Assembly (NCBI GenBank): GCA_000991645.1
Contig: LBRX01000002.1
Location: 1-44,311, forward strand
Reading direction: 5' to 3'
DNA: 44,311 nt
From: Candidatus Moranbacteria bacterium GW2011_GWE2_36_40
Lineage (GTDB): Bacteria > Patescibacteriota > Minisyncoccia > Moranbacterales > GWC2-37-73
The position numbers were made by a program, and so were the translations under genes. The notes beneath the pieces were generated by a model, which was not told where the DNA came from, ran no database searches, and saw only the letters and a program-made list of their open reading frames with translations. Shown piece by piece: positions 8,901 to 16,344 of this stretch. Numbering within the stretch: the first letter of the stretch is position 1; each line of letters opens with the position of its first letter.

Positions 8901-9502
8901 TAGTAAGTGAGAACAAAAAAACTGTTACTATCAAAATTGAAACTGTTGACGGAGAAATTACAGAATGCCAAGTTCCAAGCGAATCAACATTAGTTGTTTC
9001 AAAAGGACAACTGATTGGTAAAGGAACACAATTTAATGAGGGTCATATTGATCTTAAAAAGTTGTTTGAGACCATGGGGCAAGAGGCAATCCAGCGCTAT
9101 GTTATTGGAGAAGTTAAGGAGATTTATGCTGCACAAGGAGAACCTCTTCAAGACAAACATGTTGAAGTTATCATTCGTCAAATGCTTTCTCGTGTGAAAG
9201 TTTTGACTGCTGGTGACACTGATCTTTTGCCTGGAGACATTGTTGAAAAAGATCAATTTGAAGAATCTAATAATGAAGCAATTGCTGCTAAAGAAGAAAT
9301 TGCAACTGGTGAGCAACTCATTATGGGAATCACCAAGGTTGCTCTTTCAACCGAATCATTCCTTTCAGCTGCATCCTTCCAAGAAACTGCTCGCGTCCTC
9401 ATTAACGCTGCAGTAACCGGAAAAGATGATCGTCTACGAGGACTTAAGGAAAATGTAATTATCGGACGCTTGATTCCTGCGGGAACTGGATACCGAAAGT
9501 AA
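5924..9502 (+). CDS. rpoC: DNA-directed RNA polymerase subunit beta-prime
   Basis: This 1192-residue subunit carries the active-site Mg motif NADFDGDQMAVH at about 503-514. The N-terminal zinc site (CYCGKYKRIRYKGIVCDKC, about 65-83) is intact. The second zinc site has Cys at about 830, then CKSKRGICRHC at about 904-914. The trigger loop/bridge helix region and C-terminal AAASFQE-type segment (here SAASFQETARVL) are complete, so the chain is full length. ATG 5924 has no close SD. It is followed by repeats and an intrinsic terminator at 9637-9664. Confidence 0.99.
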   Translation: MENITKVSDFNSVRLRLASPDAIMNWSHGEITKPETINYRTQRYEKDGLFCEKIFGPSKDWECYCGKYKRIRYKGIVCDKCGVEVTRSIVRRERMGHIKLAVPVSHIWFLRGVPSKIGSALGLGVQDLEKVIYFSAYIIKDVNEAERTRVIDQLEQEYKSKQKEIKGGKTENERGAEAMLDELRDQYKGVKDDLKNLKPMQILSELEYFNLSSRFGQVFSAGIGAEAVRAVLESMDIEKMIKHVKKELENEDTADKKKLFKRMKLFQGFKKASLKLEWMLPTAIPVIPPDLRPMVALDGGRFATSDLNDLYRRIINRNNRLKKLIDLGAPEVITRNEKRMLQEAVDALFDNSARKGQSSVAASTGQRRPLRSLADALKGKQGRFRQNLLGKRVDYSGRSVIVVGPQLKLHQAGLPKKMALELFKPFIINKLIEKEFAHNVRTAGRMVDAEAEEAYEILDEIIEHHYVLLNRAPTLHRLSIQAFQPVLIEGKAIQVHPMVCAAFNADFDGDQMAVHVPLTDQAREESANIMLSSKNLLKPASGEPIAVPSKDIVLGIYFITHIKAGVKGEGKIFATDEEAILAYQMGFIAVNAKIKVDINGEILETSAGRIMLNDILPEELRFVNEELTQKEIKQLVAKMLRMKGQEETAAFIDRIKALGFKMAGRSGISWGMDDLKQSPVKKDAMVKAEEEVATINGQYAVGLLTEEERKNRVIEIWNRTKNLIADDVKASLDKEGSVYTMVHSKARGSESVVVQMMGMKGLVAGPTGETIELPVKSSFKEGFNVLEYFISTHGARKGMADTALRTATAGYLTRRLVDVSQDIIVRDEDCGDVEGAYMYKEDSDRVGQSFAVRVEGRYLVEDVIDPATKKVIVKAGTMATKEDGLAVETANVEKVKIRSVVTCKSKRGICRHCYGIDLGRSELVKIGQAVGVVAAQAIGEPGTQLTMRTFHTGGVAGGSDITQGLPRVEEIFECRPPKGEAVISEVDGKIVEIVSENKKTVTIKIETVDGEITECQVPSESTLVVSKGQLIGKGTQFNEGHIDLKKLFETMGQEAIQRYVIGEVKEIYAAQGEPLQDKHVEVIIRQMLSRVKVLTAGDTDLLPGDIVEKDQFEESNNEAIAAKEEIATGEQLIMGITKVALSTESFLSAASFQETARVLINAAVTGKDDRLRGLKENVIIGRLIPAGTGYRK

Positions 9503-9596
9503 TAGACAGCTTATTAGGCATTAGCTTTTTAGCTTCTTAGGGAATACGAAATACTTATAACCTGTCATTCCTGCGTAGGCGGGAATCCAGGACCTT
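9503..9596. repeat. Two repeat fragments downstream of rpoC
   Basis: At 9505-9540 there is an inverted-orientation copy of the AAGCTAATGCCTAATAAGCT family also found twice inside uvrC (26702-26738 and 27105-27136). At 9561-9593 there is a TGTCATTCC...GGGAATCCAGG hairpin repeat related in its outer word to the TGTCATTCCGAAC element in uvrC. Confidence 0.65.
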
Positions 9597-9636
9597 AGCA
9601 CAACTTTGCTCAGTATAGAGCAGTATGGAAACATCA

Positions 9637-9664
9637 AACGTCTCACGAAAGTGGGGCGTTTTTT
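9637..9664 (+). terminator. Intrinsic terminator of rpoBC
   Basis: AACGTCTCAC pairs with GTGGGGCGTT around a GAAA tetraloop, followed by a T-run. Confidence 0.85.
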
Positions 9665-9667
9665 GTG

Positions 9668-9699
9668 TTGACAGAAGATTATTTTTTATGCAATAATAT
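9668..9699 (+). promoter_or_regulatory. Promoter of the zinc-ribbon cassette
   Basis: Consensus TTGACA (9668-9673) is followed by an AATAAT/TAATAT -10 at 9692-9699. It begins directly after the rpoC terminator. Confidence 0.65.
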
Positions 9700-9750
9700 G
9701 GAGTCGGTGCTTCATTGAAAGCATCAATATTCCAAGGGAGGGAACAAAAA

Positions 9751-9921
9751 ATGAAATGTCCAGTATGTGAGACTAGGAATGAAATTGATCTTGGTAAGTC
9801 AGACGGTTATTCTTCGGAGTCGCCAGTAAAAGAATGTGGTAAATGCGGCTTGGTATGGCGCATTGTGCCAGATGGAAATGATGGTGGTAGGCTCGATATT
9901 ATACATCAACCACAGCCATAG
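9751..9921 (+). CDS. 56-aa zinc-ribbon protein
   Basis: Two CxxC knuckles (CPVC at 3-6 and CGKC at 29-32) make a compact zinc ribbon, followed by an uncharged tail ending HQPQP. ATG 9751 is chosen because GGGAGGG lies at proper distance upstream; a TTG further upstream in frame is unlikely. The gene has its own promoter (9668-9699) and terminator (9973-10003), a monocistronic cassette. Its use of an SD is unlike the conserved genes around it. Function unknown; small zinc ribbons may bind nucleic acid or protein. Confidence 0.8.
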   Translation: MKCPVCETRNEIDLGKSDGYSSESPVKECGKCGLVWRIVPDGNDGGRLDIIHQPQP

Positions 9922-9972
9922 ACAGCAAAAATAATTTATATTTTTTGTGTGCATTGTTCATATGAAAAATGA

Positions 9973-10003
9973 AAAACCTTAGCAAAAAATGCTGAGGTTT
10001 TTT
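9973..10003 (+). terminator. Intrinsic terminator of the zinc-ribbon gene
   Basis: AACCTTAGC pairs with GCTGAGGTT, flanked by an A-run and TTTTTT. Confidence 0.85.
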
Positions 10004-10045
10004 GCTTTAAAGACGGCTTAACGAGCACTTATCCACAGTGTTTTC

Positions 10046-10074
10046 TTGCAGTGTTAATATAGTAGTGATATAAT
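10046..10074 (+). promoter_or_regulatory. lexA promoter
   Basis: TTGCAG (10046-10051), a 17-nt spacer, and a perfect TATAAT (10069-10074). Direct repeats of ATAGTA flank the -10 and could belong to an autoregulatory site, but no known LexA box is recognisable. The leader is about 50 AT-rich nt. Confidence 0.7.
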
Positions 10075-10132
10075 AGTATTGTTAGGAAGAAAATAATAAT
10101 AAAAATTTAATTTAATAATTTACAAAAAAAAT

Positions 10133-10801
10133 ATGGAAGTGAAGTTGACTGCGAAACAAAAAAACATTCTCGAATCAATTCGAGAACTCACCATGCAAAA
10201 AGGTGAAAAACCAACCAGCTATCGTGTTTGCAAACATCTTGTTGCTCAAGGAGCAAAAGAGAGCATGAAATCAGTGATGCAAGTAATTGAATCATTGGAA
10301 AAAAAGGAACTCATTACTCGCGATGATAAAAAGAAAATTTATCTCGTAGAAAATGATAGTTATGGCGACGCTCAAAACGTTATGTCTATTCCACTTTATG
10401 GTTTGGCATCTTGTGGAGAGGCTTTGGCTTATGCTGATGATAGTGGCACTGATGATTTCTTGCAACTTTCAAGGAGCTTGTTTCAACGCCCTGAGCCAGA
10501 AAAATTGTTTGCAGTTAAAGCTCTAGGAGATTCCATGAATAAAGAGGGAATTAGTGATGGAGACTATGTGATCTTTGAAAAAGCCGAAGGACAAAGTGAT
10601 TTTGAGGGCAAGATCGTGGTTGCTGTGATCAACGGGATGGCCACCATTAAACGTTATAAAAATGTTGGAAAGGGGATTATTGGTCTTTTCCCTCATTCCA
10701 CCAATTTTACTCATCATCCAATCTATCTTTCTGAGGCGGATGTAGTTTTTATTGCTGGGATTTTTAAGAAAGTGTTGCCTGTAAAATTTGTTAGTTTATA
10801 A
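10133..10801 (+). CDS. lexA: LexA-like SOS repressor (S24 family)
   Basis: This 222-residue protein has a LexA winged helix-turn-helix (about 3-60, LTAKQKNILESI...IESLEKKELI) and a C-terminal self-cleaving S24 domain. The catalytic Ser is in GDSMNKEG (about 138) and the general-base Lys is in MATIKRY (about 173). The autocleavage segment reads YGLASCGEAL, so the scissile bond would be Cys-Gly as in UmuD rather than the usual LexA Ala-Gly. Known role: represses repair genes until RecA filaments trigger cleavage. RecA lies downstream at 14678. No SD. Confidence 0.92.
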   Translation: MEVKLTAKQKNILESIRELTMQKGEKPTSYRVCKHLVAQGAKESMKSVMQVIESLEKKELITRDDKKKIYLVENDSYGDAQNVMSIPLYGLASCGEALAYADDSGTDDFLQLSRSLFQRPEPEKLFAVKALGDSMNKEGISDGDYVIFEKAEGQSDFEGKIVVAVINGMATIKRYKNVGKGIIGLFPHSTNFTHHPIYLSEADVVFIAGIFKKVLPVKFVSL

Positions 10802-10816
10802 TATATTTCTTCCATG

Positions 10817-10866
10817 TCTTTCTCTCCTCAGTTGAGGAGAGATGTCCGTAGGACAGAGAGGTTGAT
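10817..10866 (+). repeat. CTCTCCTCA/TGAGGAGAG nested repeat after lexA, copy 1
   Basis: CTTTCTCTCCTCA pairs with TGAGGAGAG, followed by an inner stem TGTCC/GGACA and AGAGAGGTT. A second copy lies at 25487-25546 after uvrA, with a longer and different inner stem. The rest of 10802-11081 shows only a possible extended -10 (TGCTAAAAT, ends 10985) and a TGGCGT/ACGCCA hairpin at 11044-11057. Confidence 0.8.
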
Positions 10867-11081
10867 ATGAGCATGAAAGAAGTGAGGTGATTTATTTTAG
10901 AAAATTTATTGTTAATAGAAAAAAGTACCTTAAAAATAAAACAGAATAATAAAAAGTAGAAGTAAATCTTGATATGTGCTAAAATAAGCATGTTATGTTT
11001 AAAAAGGTGCATATTATCCAATCTAGATTCAGTTGAATTCTTGTGGCGTTTACGCCATTTGAGTTTGCAAACATATATAGT

Positions 11082-13454
11082 ATGGGAAGACGAAAAAAAC
11101 AAGAAGTTGAAGTTGAAAAGGAGGAATTATTTTCCATTATGCATGGTGATGCCAAGCGAAGTGTGGCAGCAATTTTTTTGTTCACTTTTGCAGTGTTGTT
11201 TGTGCTAGGATTCTTGGCTGATGCAAAAATTATCGGAAGCGGACTTTTGTTGGATTGGCTTAATCTGTTGGCGGGGCTGATTTTTGGAATAGGAAAATAT
11301 ATTTCTCCGGTAGTTTTGGTAATTGCTGGAATAATTTTACTTTTTCGCAAGGAAACATTGTTTTATGTTTCAAAATTATTGGGCCTTACAATTGCATTCT
11401 CTAGTGTTTTGGGATTAATTCATATTTTGGCCTATGATGGTGAGAAAATGTTGAGTATTGCAAAGGCTGGAGAAGGCGGTGGTTTTATTGGATATATTTT
11501 TGCAATAATTTTTCTGAAATTAGCTGGGACAATAGGAGGAAGTGTTATTTTGGTTTCTCTTTTTTTAATTGGTGTTATTGTTGCTTTCAATTTTTCATTG
11601 ATAACTTTGCTTAAGAAATTTATTAAGGAAAAAGTTGATCAGGAAAAAGTGGAAGCAGAAGATAATGAAATTGTTGATGATGTTGATGAAGATTCAGAAG
11701 AAGATGTCGATGAAGATCCAATTATTGAAGTTGAAAATGAAAATCTTTCCAAAAAAACAGAGTTTGTGCAAGATCCAAATGAGGACGAAGAAAAAGAGAG
11801 TCGCATGGCTAATGTGCTCAAGAAAGCTGCAGCCTGGAAGCCTAAGGGAGAAAAAAATAAAGAAAAGAAAGAGCAGATTGAGGATCTTGATTGGGAGCTC
11901 CCTCCAGTTTCACTTTTGGAATCTTCTATCGAGAAAGCGCAAGGGGGAGATGTTGAAAAAAATGCAAAAATTATTCAAGAAACCTTGCTTAATTTTGGTA
12001 TTGAGGTTGAATTGGGCGAAATTAAAACTGGTCCAACCGTAACTCAGTATAGTTTTCGTCCTGCTGTTGGTGTGAAATTAAGCAGAATCACAACGCTCAG
12101 TAGCGACTTGGCTTTGCGTTTGGCGGCACGTCAGGTTCGCATAGAAGCTCCAATTCCAGGAAGATCATTGGTTGGAATAGAAGTTCCAAACAAAACAACT
12201 GCCACAATAAGATTGCCAGAGCTTTTGCAAGCCTTGGAATTTGAAAATAGGAAATCAAATTTGTTGTTGGCGCTAGGAAAGGACGTTAGTGGAAATTATA
12301 TTTTTGGAGATTTGAAAAAGATGCCACATTTGTTGATTGCTGGTTCTACTGGCAGTGGAAAAAGTGTTTGCGTCAACACAATTTTAATATCGATGCTGTA
12401 TCAAAATTCTCCTCAGGATTTGAAGTTGATATTGGTTGATCCAAAGCGTGTTGAGCTTACTCCATATAATGGAATTCCACATTTATTGACTGACGTGATT
12501 GTTGAAAATGGGAAGGTTTTGAGTGCATTAAAATGGGCCATTGGAGAGATGGAACGTCGATACAAGATCTTGCAAAAGGTTGGTTCTAAAGATATTTCTT
12601 CTTTCAATAAAAAAGCTGAGAGTGGAGAGCTGTTCAAAAATATTAATACTGAAACAGGTGAAATAACTGAAGAATGTGTTGAAAAAATTCCATATATTGT
12701 TATTGTTATTGATGAATTGGCTGATTTGATGGCATCTCATGGAAAAGAGGTTGAGGGAGCTATCATACGCTTGGCTCAAATGGCTAGAGCAGTAGGAATT
12801 CATTTGATTCTTAGTACTCAAAAACCAATAGTGACTGTTATCACAAGTCTTATCAAATCAAACATACCAACACGTATTGCATTTCGTGTTCCGTCATTGA
12901 TGGATTCTAGAACAATTTTGGATGCAAGTGGTGCCGAAAAACTTCTGGGAAATGGTGACATGCTTTTTTCTGCAGCTGAGGCTGTTGATCTTAGGCGCGT
13001 GCAAGGAGTTTTTGTTTCAGAAGAAGAAGTTAAAAGGGTTGTCGAATTCATTAAAGGTCAAAGATCTGAAAAAATGGAGGATAACTTGGATGATGAAATA
13101 GTTGTTGGTGAATCAAAACCTGAAGGAAACAAAAATGGGGAAGTGAAAACCGTGCAATATGCTGATAAAATAGATTTTGATTCCATTGAGGCTAGTGACC
13201 AAGAAGATTTATTGTACGATGAAGCCAAAAAAATCGTCATTCAATCTGGGAAAGCGTCATCATCTCTTTTGCAAAGAAGACTCAGGGTTGGATATTCAAG
13301 GGCTGCACGATTGATTGATATGTTGGAGGAAAGAGGTATTATAGGTGCGGCTGATGGAGCTAAACCTCGTGAAATCCTGGTTGGCAACAATGATCAGCCA
13401 CAATATGAAGAACCAATGATGGACCAAGTAGCGAGGGATAAATGGCAAATGTAA
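11082..13454 (+). CDS. ftsK: DNA translocase FtsK/SpoIIIE
   Basis: About 790 residues. The N-terminal membrane domain has four or so TM helices (about 25-175), then a highly acidic linker (about 190-250), the alpha/beta motor and a C-terminal gamma winged helix. Walker A is AGSTGSGKS (about 419); Walker B is IVIVIDELADLM (about 540). The gamma domain (about 707-770) contains GYSRAARLIDMLEERG, which in other bacteria reads KOPS sites. It pumps chromosomal DNA through the division septum. ATG 11082 is preferred over GTG 11043, whose extra codons encode a small hairpin. No SD. A rodZ-like gene follows. Confidence 0.97.
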   Translation: MGRRKKQEVEVEKEELFSIMHGDAKRSVAAIFLFTFAVLFVLGFLADAKIIGSGLLLDWLNLLAGLIFGIGKYISPVVLVIAGIILLFRKETLFYVSKLLGLTIAFSSVLGLIHILAYDGEKMLSIAKAGEGGGFIGYIFAIIFLKLAGTIGGSVILVSLFLIGVIVAFNFSLITLLKKFIKEKVDQEKVEAEDNEIVDDVDEDSEEDVDEDPIIEVENENLSKKTEFVQDPNEDEEKESRMANVLKKAAAWKPKGEKNKEKKEQIEDLDWELPPVSLLESSIEKAQGGDVEKNAKIIQETLLNFGIEVELGEIKTGPTVTQYSFRPAVGVKLSRITTLSSDLALRLAARQVRIEAPIPGRSLVGIEVPNKTTATIRLPELLQALEFENRKSNLLLALGKDVSGNYIFGDLKKMPHLLIAGSTGSGKSVCVNTILISMLYQNSPQDLKLILVDPKRVELTPYNGIPHLLTDVIVENGKVLSALKWAIGEMERRYKILQKVGSKDISSFNKKAESGELFKNINTETGEITEECVEKIPYIVIVIDELADLMASHGKEVEGAIIRLAQMARAVGIHLILSTQKPIVTVITSLIKSNIPTRIAFRVPSLMDSRTILDASGAEKLLGNGDMLFSAAEAVDLRRVQGVFVSEEEVKRVVEFIKGQRSEKMEDNLDDEIVVGESKPEGNKNGEVKTVQYADKIDFDSIEASDQEDLLYDEAKKIVIQSGKASSSLLQRRLRVGYSRAARLIDMLEERGIIGAADGAKPREILVGNNDQPQYEEPMMDQVARDKWQM

Positions 13455-13458
13455 AAAA

Positions 13459-13549
13459 CACGATTCGAAACTACGAATGGCATTCGAATCTACGAACAAA
13501 CGCAAATTTTTTTCGTAGATTCGTATATGTTTAGTAGTTTCGTATCGGT
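13459..13549 (+). repeat. Inverted repeat in the rodZ-like leader
   Basis: CGATTCGAAACTACGAA...CGAATCTACGAA on the left is complementary to TTCGTAGATTCG...GTAGTTTCGTATCG on the right. The right arm recurs, diverged, just before recA (about 14636-14671). Both copies end within a few bases of the start codon. Confidence 0.7.
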
Positions 13550-14566
13550 ATGTGTATGGTTAGATTCACCACTAAAAAGATAGATTCATTGACCCTTGGA
13601 GAGCGCATGAAAAAGTTGAGAGATGAGCGCAGACTAAGCTTGATGGAAATTTCAAAGCATACCAAAATTCAAGTAAAATATCTTGAATATATTGAAGATG
13701 GTGTGTACGCCAAACTCCCAGCTGATGTTTACGTGAAGGGATTTTTGAGAAGCTATGCAATTTTTATGGGCTTGAGTGAATCAAACATAATTAAACAATT
13801 TGAACGAGAAAAGGGTATTCATAAAAATATCAAAAAAGTTGTCGAAGATGAAAATGTGGGAAAACCTTTGAAATTTTCAAGTTTGGTTATCACACCAAAA
13901 ATGATTATTGTGACATCCATATTATTGCTAGTAGCGTCTAGTTTTGTTTATTTGTATATGCAAGTGAATAATTTCGTTTCCAAGCCTAGATTGGTAATAA
14001 TGGCTCCATCTGATGGATCAAGGGTAAATGGAAATTCTGTGCATGTTACTGGAATTGCTGAGAAAGATGCATTGGTCTTCATAAATGATCAGCCAATACT
14101 AGTAAGTGAAAAAGGAGAATTCAGTGAGGATGTTGGACTCACGCCAGGAGTAAATAGCATAAGTATTAAGGCGCGAAGTAAATTCAACAAAGAAGCTGTC
14201 GAGTCTATTATTGTTAATGCTGATTTTGAAAACAATGTTTCTGAGCAGTCAGACAATGCTATTGTTGACGAGCTGAATCAGCAAATTCAACCAGTTCAAT
14301 CATTGGAACCAATAAAACTTGAAATTCACGTAAGTCCTAATCCAACTTGGATGTCAATTGAAGCTGATGGAAATCTTGTTTATAGCGGCGTTCTTTTGCC
14401 GGATTCTGTTCAAGCATTTGATGCTAATGAGAATGTTAGCATAACATCTGGAAAAGGAAATGAAACTTTTGTTAAAATAAACGGTAAAGAGTTTGGTGCA
14501 CTTAGCACTGATGGTACTGTTGTGCGTGATGTCAAATATAATGCGAAGGGGAAGATTGAAAATTAA
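13550..14566 (+). CDS. RodZ-like cytoskeletal adaptor (HTH, TM, Ig-like and DUF4115 domains)
   Basis: This 338-residue protein has an N-terminal HTH_25 domain (about 15-75, LSLMEISKHTKIQVKYLEYI) that in RodZ contacts MreB rather than DNA. One TM helix lies at about 118-139, followed by an extracytoplasmic Ig-like/glucodextranase-type domain (about 146-225) and a DUF4115-like C-terminal domain (about 255-330). This is the domain order of RodZ, with one additional Ig-like module. ATG 13550 falls at the end of a repeat; ATG 13556 is an alternative. It probably helps set cell shape at the membrane, although no mreB is present here. Confidence 0.85.
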   Translation: MCMVRFTTKKIDSLTLGERMKKLRDERRLSLMEISKHTKIQVKYLEYIEDGVYAKLPADVYVKGFLRSYAIFMGLSESNIIKQFEREKGIHKNIKKVVEDENVGKPLKFSSLVITPKMIIVTSILLLVASSFVYLYMQVNNFVSKPRLVIMAPSDGSRVNGNSVHVTGIAEKDALVFINDQPILVSEKGEFSEDVGLTPGVNSISIKARSKFNKEAVESIIVNADFENNVSEQSDNAIVDELNQQIQPVQSLEPIKLEIHVSPNPTWMSIEADGNLVYSGVLLPDSVQAFDANENVSITSGKGNETFVKINGKEFGALSTDGTVVRDVKYNAKGKIEN

Positions 14567-14635
14567 TAAAATTAAAAAAAATAAATACGATCAAAAACAA
14601 CAAACTATTCTTTAATCTCCAAAAATTATTTTGTG

Positions 14636-14671
14636 TAGATTCGGATATATTTTGTAGTTTGGTATCGGTAT
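14636..14671 (+). repeat. Diverged copy of the rodZ-leader repeat before recA
   Basis: GTGTAGATTCGGATAT...TTGTAGTTTGGTATCGGTAT matches the right arm of the 13459-13549 repeat. It ends 6 nt before the recA start. Confidence 0.65.
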
Positions 14672-14677
14672 ACAAAA

Positions 14678-15712
14678 ATGGCGAAAGAAAAAAAGGCACC
14701 AAAGGATGCCGTGGAAAAACACAAGCAAGCTGATAAAAAAGATATAGATAAATTGGTTGATGATATGCAGGAAAAATTTGGGGAAGGAATGTTGATGAAA
14801 TTGGGAGATGTAAAAAGAGTTGATGTTGAATCTATCCCAACAGGATCTATTTCTTTGGATATAGCTATGGGGATAGGCGGTGTTCCTCGCGGAAGAATTG
14901 TTGAGATTTATGGACCTGAATCTTCTGGAAAAACAACCTTAACTTTACATATTGTTGCTAATGCTCAAAAAAATGGCGGAACAGCTGCATTCGTTGATGC
15001 GGAACATGCTCTTGATCCTGAATATGCCCAAAAGATCGGTGTCGATATTAAAAACCTATTAGTTTCTCAGCCAGATACTGGCGAACAAGCTTTGGACATT
15101 GTTGAATCATTGGTGCGCTCAAGTATGGTGGATGTGATTGTGGTGGACTCTGTGGCGGCGTTGGTTCCAAAGGCTGAGATTGAGGGGGAGATGGGAGATC
15201 AGCATGTTGGACGTCAAGCAAGGTTGATGAGTCAAGCCTTGAGAAAACTTACAGCAATTATTTCTCGTTCAAATACGACAGTGATTTTCATTAATCAGAT
15301 TCGTATGAAAATTGGAGTGATGTTTGGAAATCCTGAGACAACAACTGGTGGACAAGCTTTAAAATTTTATTCTTCAGTGCGAGTTGAAGTTCGTCGAGCT
15401 GCTCAAATTAAAAAAGGAGAGGATGTTGTTGGAAATCGCGTGAAAGTTAAGATTGTAAAAAACAAAGTTGCGCCACCTTTTAAAACTGCTGAATTTGATA
15501 TTATGTACAACGAAGGAATTTCTTTGGCTGGAGATTTGCTGGATGCGGGAGTGAAGTTTGAGATAGTAAAAAAATCCGGCAATTCTCTTTCTTATGGGGA
15601 AACAAAGCTTGGAGCTGGTCGTGAAAGTGCCAAGGTATTTTTAAAAGAAAATTCTAAAATTGCTGATAAGATTTTCAAGGAAATCTCAGAAAAAGCCAAG
15701 CTTGCAGCATAA
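14678..15712 (+). CDS. recA: Recombinase RecA
   Basis: This 344-residue RecA carries Walker [10 protein letters not shown] (about 78-86), the catalytic Glu in [10 protein letters not shown], Walker [13 protein letters not shown], and DNA-binding loops including [19 protein letters not shown]. It forms ATP-dependent filaments on ssDNA for recombination and triggers LexA self-cleavage. The C-terminal tail is short and Lys/Ala-rich instead of the acidic tail of E. coli. No SD; the leader carries a repeat arm right before ATG 14678. lexA is 4 kb upstream in the same direction. Confidence 0.99.
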   Translation: MAKEKKAPKDAVEKHKQADKKDIDKLVDDMQEKFGEGMLMKLGDVKRVDVESIPTGSISLDIAMGIGGVPRGRIVEIYGPESSGKTTLTLHIVANAQKNGGTAAFVDAEHALDPEYAQKIGVDIKNLLVSQPDTGEQALDIVESLVRSSMVDVIVVDSVAALVPKAEIEGEMGDQHVGRQARLMSQALRKLTAIISRSNTTVIFINQIRMKIGVMFGNPETTTGGQALKFYSSVRVEVRRAAQIKKGEDVVGNRVKVKIVKNKVAPPFKTAEFDIMYNEGISLAGDLLDAGVKFEIVKKSGNSLSYGETKLGAGRESAKVFLKENSKIADKIFKEISEKAKLAA

Positions 15713-15787
15713 AAATTTTAAGATTATGTTTTTTTTGAAAATTGTCTGCCAGCCAAGCAGGCAAGAAAATTCTGAAGTTATAATTTC

Positions 15788-15830
15788 AGCAAAAAGTACA
15801 TTTGACTTTTTGCTGATTTGGGTGTATAAT
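15788..15830 (+). promoter_or_regulatory. Strong promoter embedded in an 11-bp inverted repeat
   Basis: TTGACT (15802-15807), 17 nt, TATAAT (15825-15830). The -35 box sits inside a perfect inverted repeat, CAGCAAAAAGT (15788-15798) and ACTTTTTGCTG (15806-15816), a likely operator. It would start transcription near 15837, ahead of a terminator-like hairpin and the 46-aa gene. Confidence 0.7.
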
Positions 15831-15844
15831 GTATTTATAGGGAT

Positions 15845-15880
15845 AAGAACCGGGTGATTTATTGCCACGGTTCTTTTCTT
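15845..15880 (+). terminator. Promoter-proximal terminator/attenuator hairpin
   Basis: AAGAACCGGGTG pairs with CACGGTTCTT and is followed by TTCTTT. It starts about 8 nt after the predicted transcription start, so it would yield a ~45-nt RNA or act as an attenuator for the 46-aa gene. Confidence 0.6.
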
Positions 15881-15941
15881 TAAGATAAAAGTAAATAATA
15901 AATAAATCATTAATTTTTGCTCGGGGGAGCAATAAAAACAT

Positions 15942-15984
15942 CCCAGTTAAATAGTGCGGAGTACCGCAATTTAACAGGGTAAAC
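15942..15984 (+). repeat. GTTAAAT/ATTTAAC palindromic element, copy 5
   Basis: The inner stem is TGCGG/CCGCA with loop AGTA, followed by AGGGTAAAC. It ends 6 nt before the 46-aa gene start. Confidence 0.85.
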
Positions 15985-15990
15985 AAAAAT

Positions 15991-16131
15991 ATGGAGACAA
16001 CACACAAGTGTCCTCATTGTGACAAAAGAGCCAAGCATGAGGCACAACAAGAGGAATTTAATTTGGCAGTTTTGGTTTCACTGGTTCCTCTGATGGTTTT
16101 CACTCTATTTGGACAAATTGGACTTTTCTAA
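15991..16131 (+). CDS. 46-aa zinc-knuckle/TM peptide
   Basis: The product begins METTHKCPHCDKRAKHEAQQ and ends in a hydrophobic stretch (about 25-45, LAVLVSLVPLMVFTLFG). One CxxC knuckle in front of one membrane helix suggests a tiny membrane-anchored metal-binding peptide. A promoter (15802-15830), attenuator-like hairpin and terminator (16143-16168) bracket it, supporting reality. No SD is seen; the start follows palindrome copy 5. Function unknown. Confidence 0.65.
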   Translation: METTHKCPHCDKRAKHEAQQEEFNLAVLVSLVPLMVFTLFGQIGLF

Positions 16132-16142
16132 GCCCAAATTGA

Positions 16143-16168
16143 AATCCCGCTTTCGTGCGGGGTTTTTG
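16143..16168 (+). terminator. Intrinsic terminator
   Basis: ATCCCGC pairs with GCGGGGT, followed by TTTTTG, 12 nt after the 46-aa gene. Confidence 0.85.
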
Positions 16169-16226
16169 TTTTTGGTTTGTATCTGTTATATTTTTTTATT
16201 TCTTGATTGCAGTATATTTTTATAGC

Positions 16227-16255
16227 AAAAAACCATCCTTGAGGATGGTTTTTTT
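16227..16255. terminator. Bidirectional terminator
   Basis: AACCATCC, TTGA, GGATGGTT with an A-run on one side and a T-run on the other. It can end transcription from both the plus-strand small gene and the minus-strand efp operon. Confidence 0.85.
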
Positions 16256-16276
16256 GTGGCTTGTTTTTACCTCACA

Positions 16277-16344
16277 TGTCATGAGTACATGACATCCTCT
16301 CCTTATCAAAGGAGAGGAAACTATTGAAGAAAGTTATTTTATGC
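16277..16344 (+). repeat. Two-hairpin repeat element, copy 2
   Basis: TGTCATG/CATGACA around AGTA, then CCTCTCCTT/AAGGAGAGG, then ATTGAAGAAA and TATGCC. It matches 99-165, with compensatory changes in the stems. Its last bases overlap the efp stop codon. Confidence 0.7.

Noticed and set aside
10169-10186. CTCGAATCAATTCGAG near-palindrome as a LexA operator
   Set aside because: It lies inside the lexA coding region, is imperfect, and was not found upstream of recA, uvrA or uvrB.
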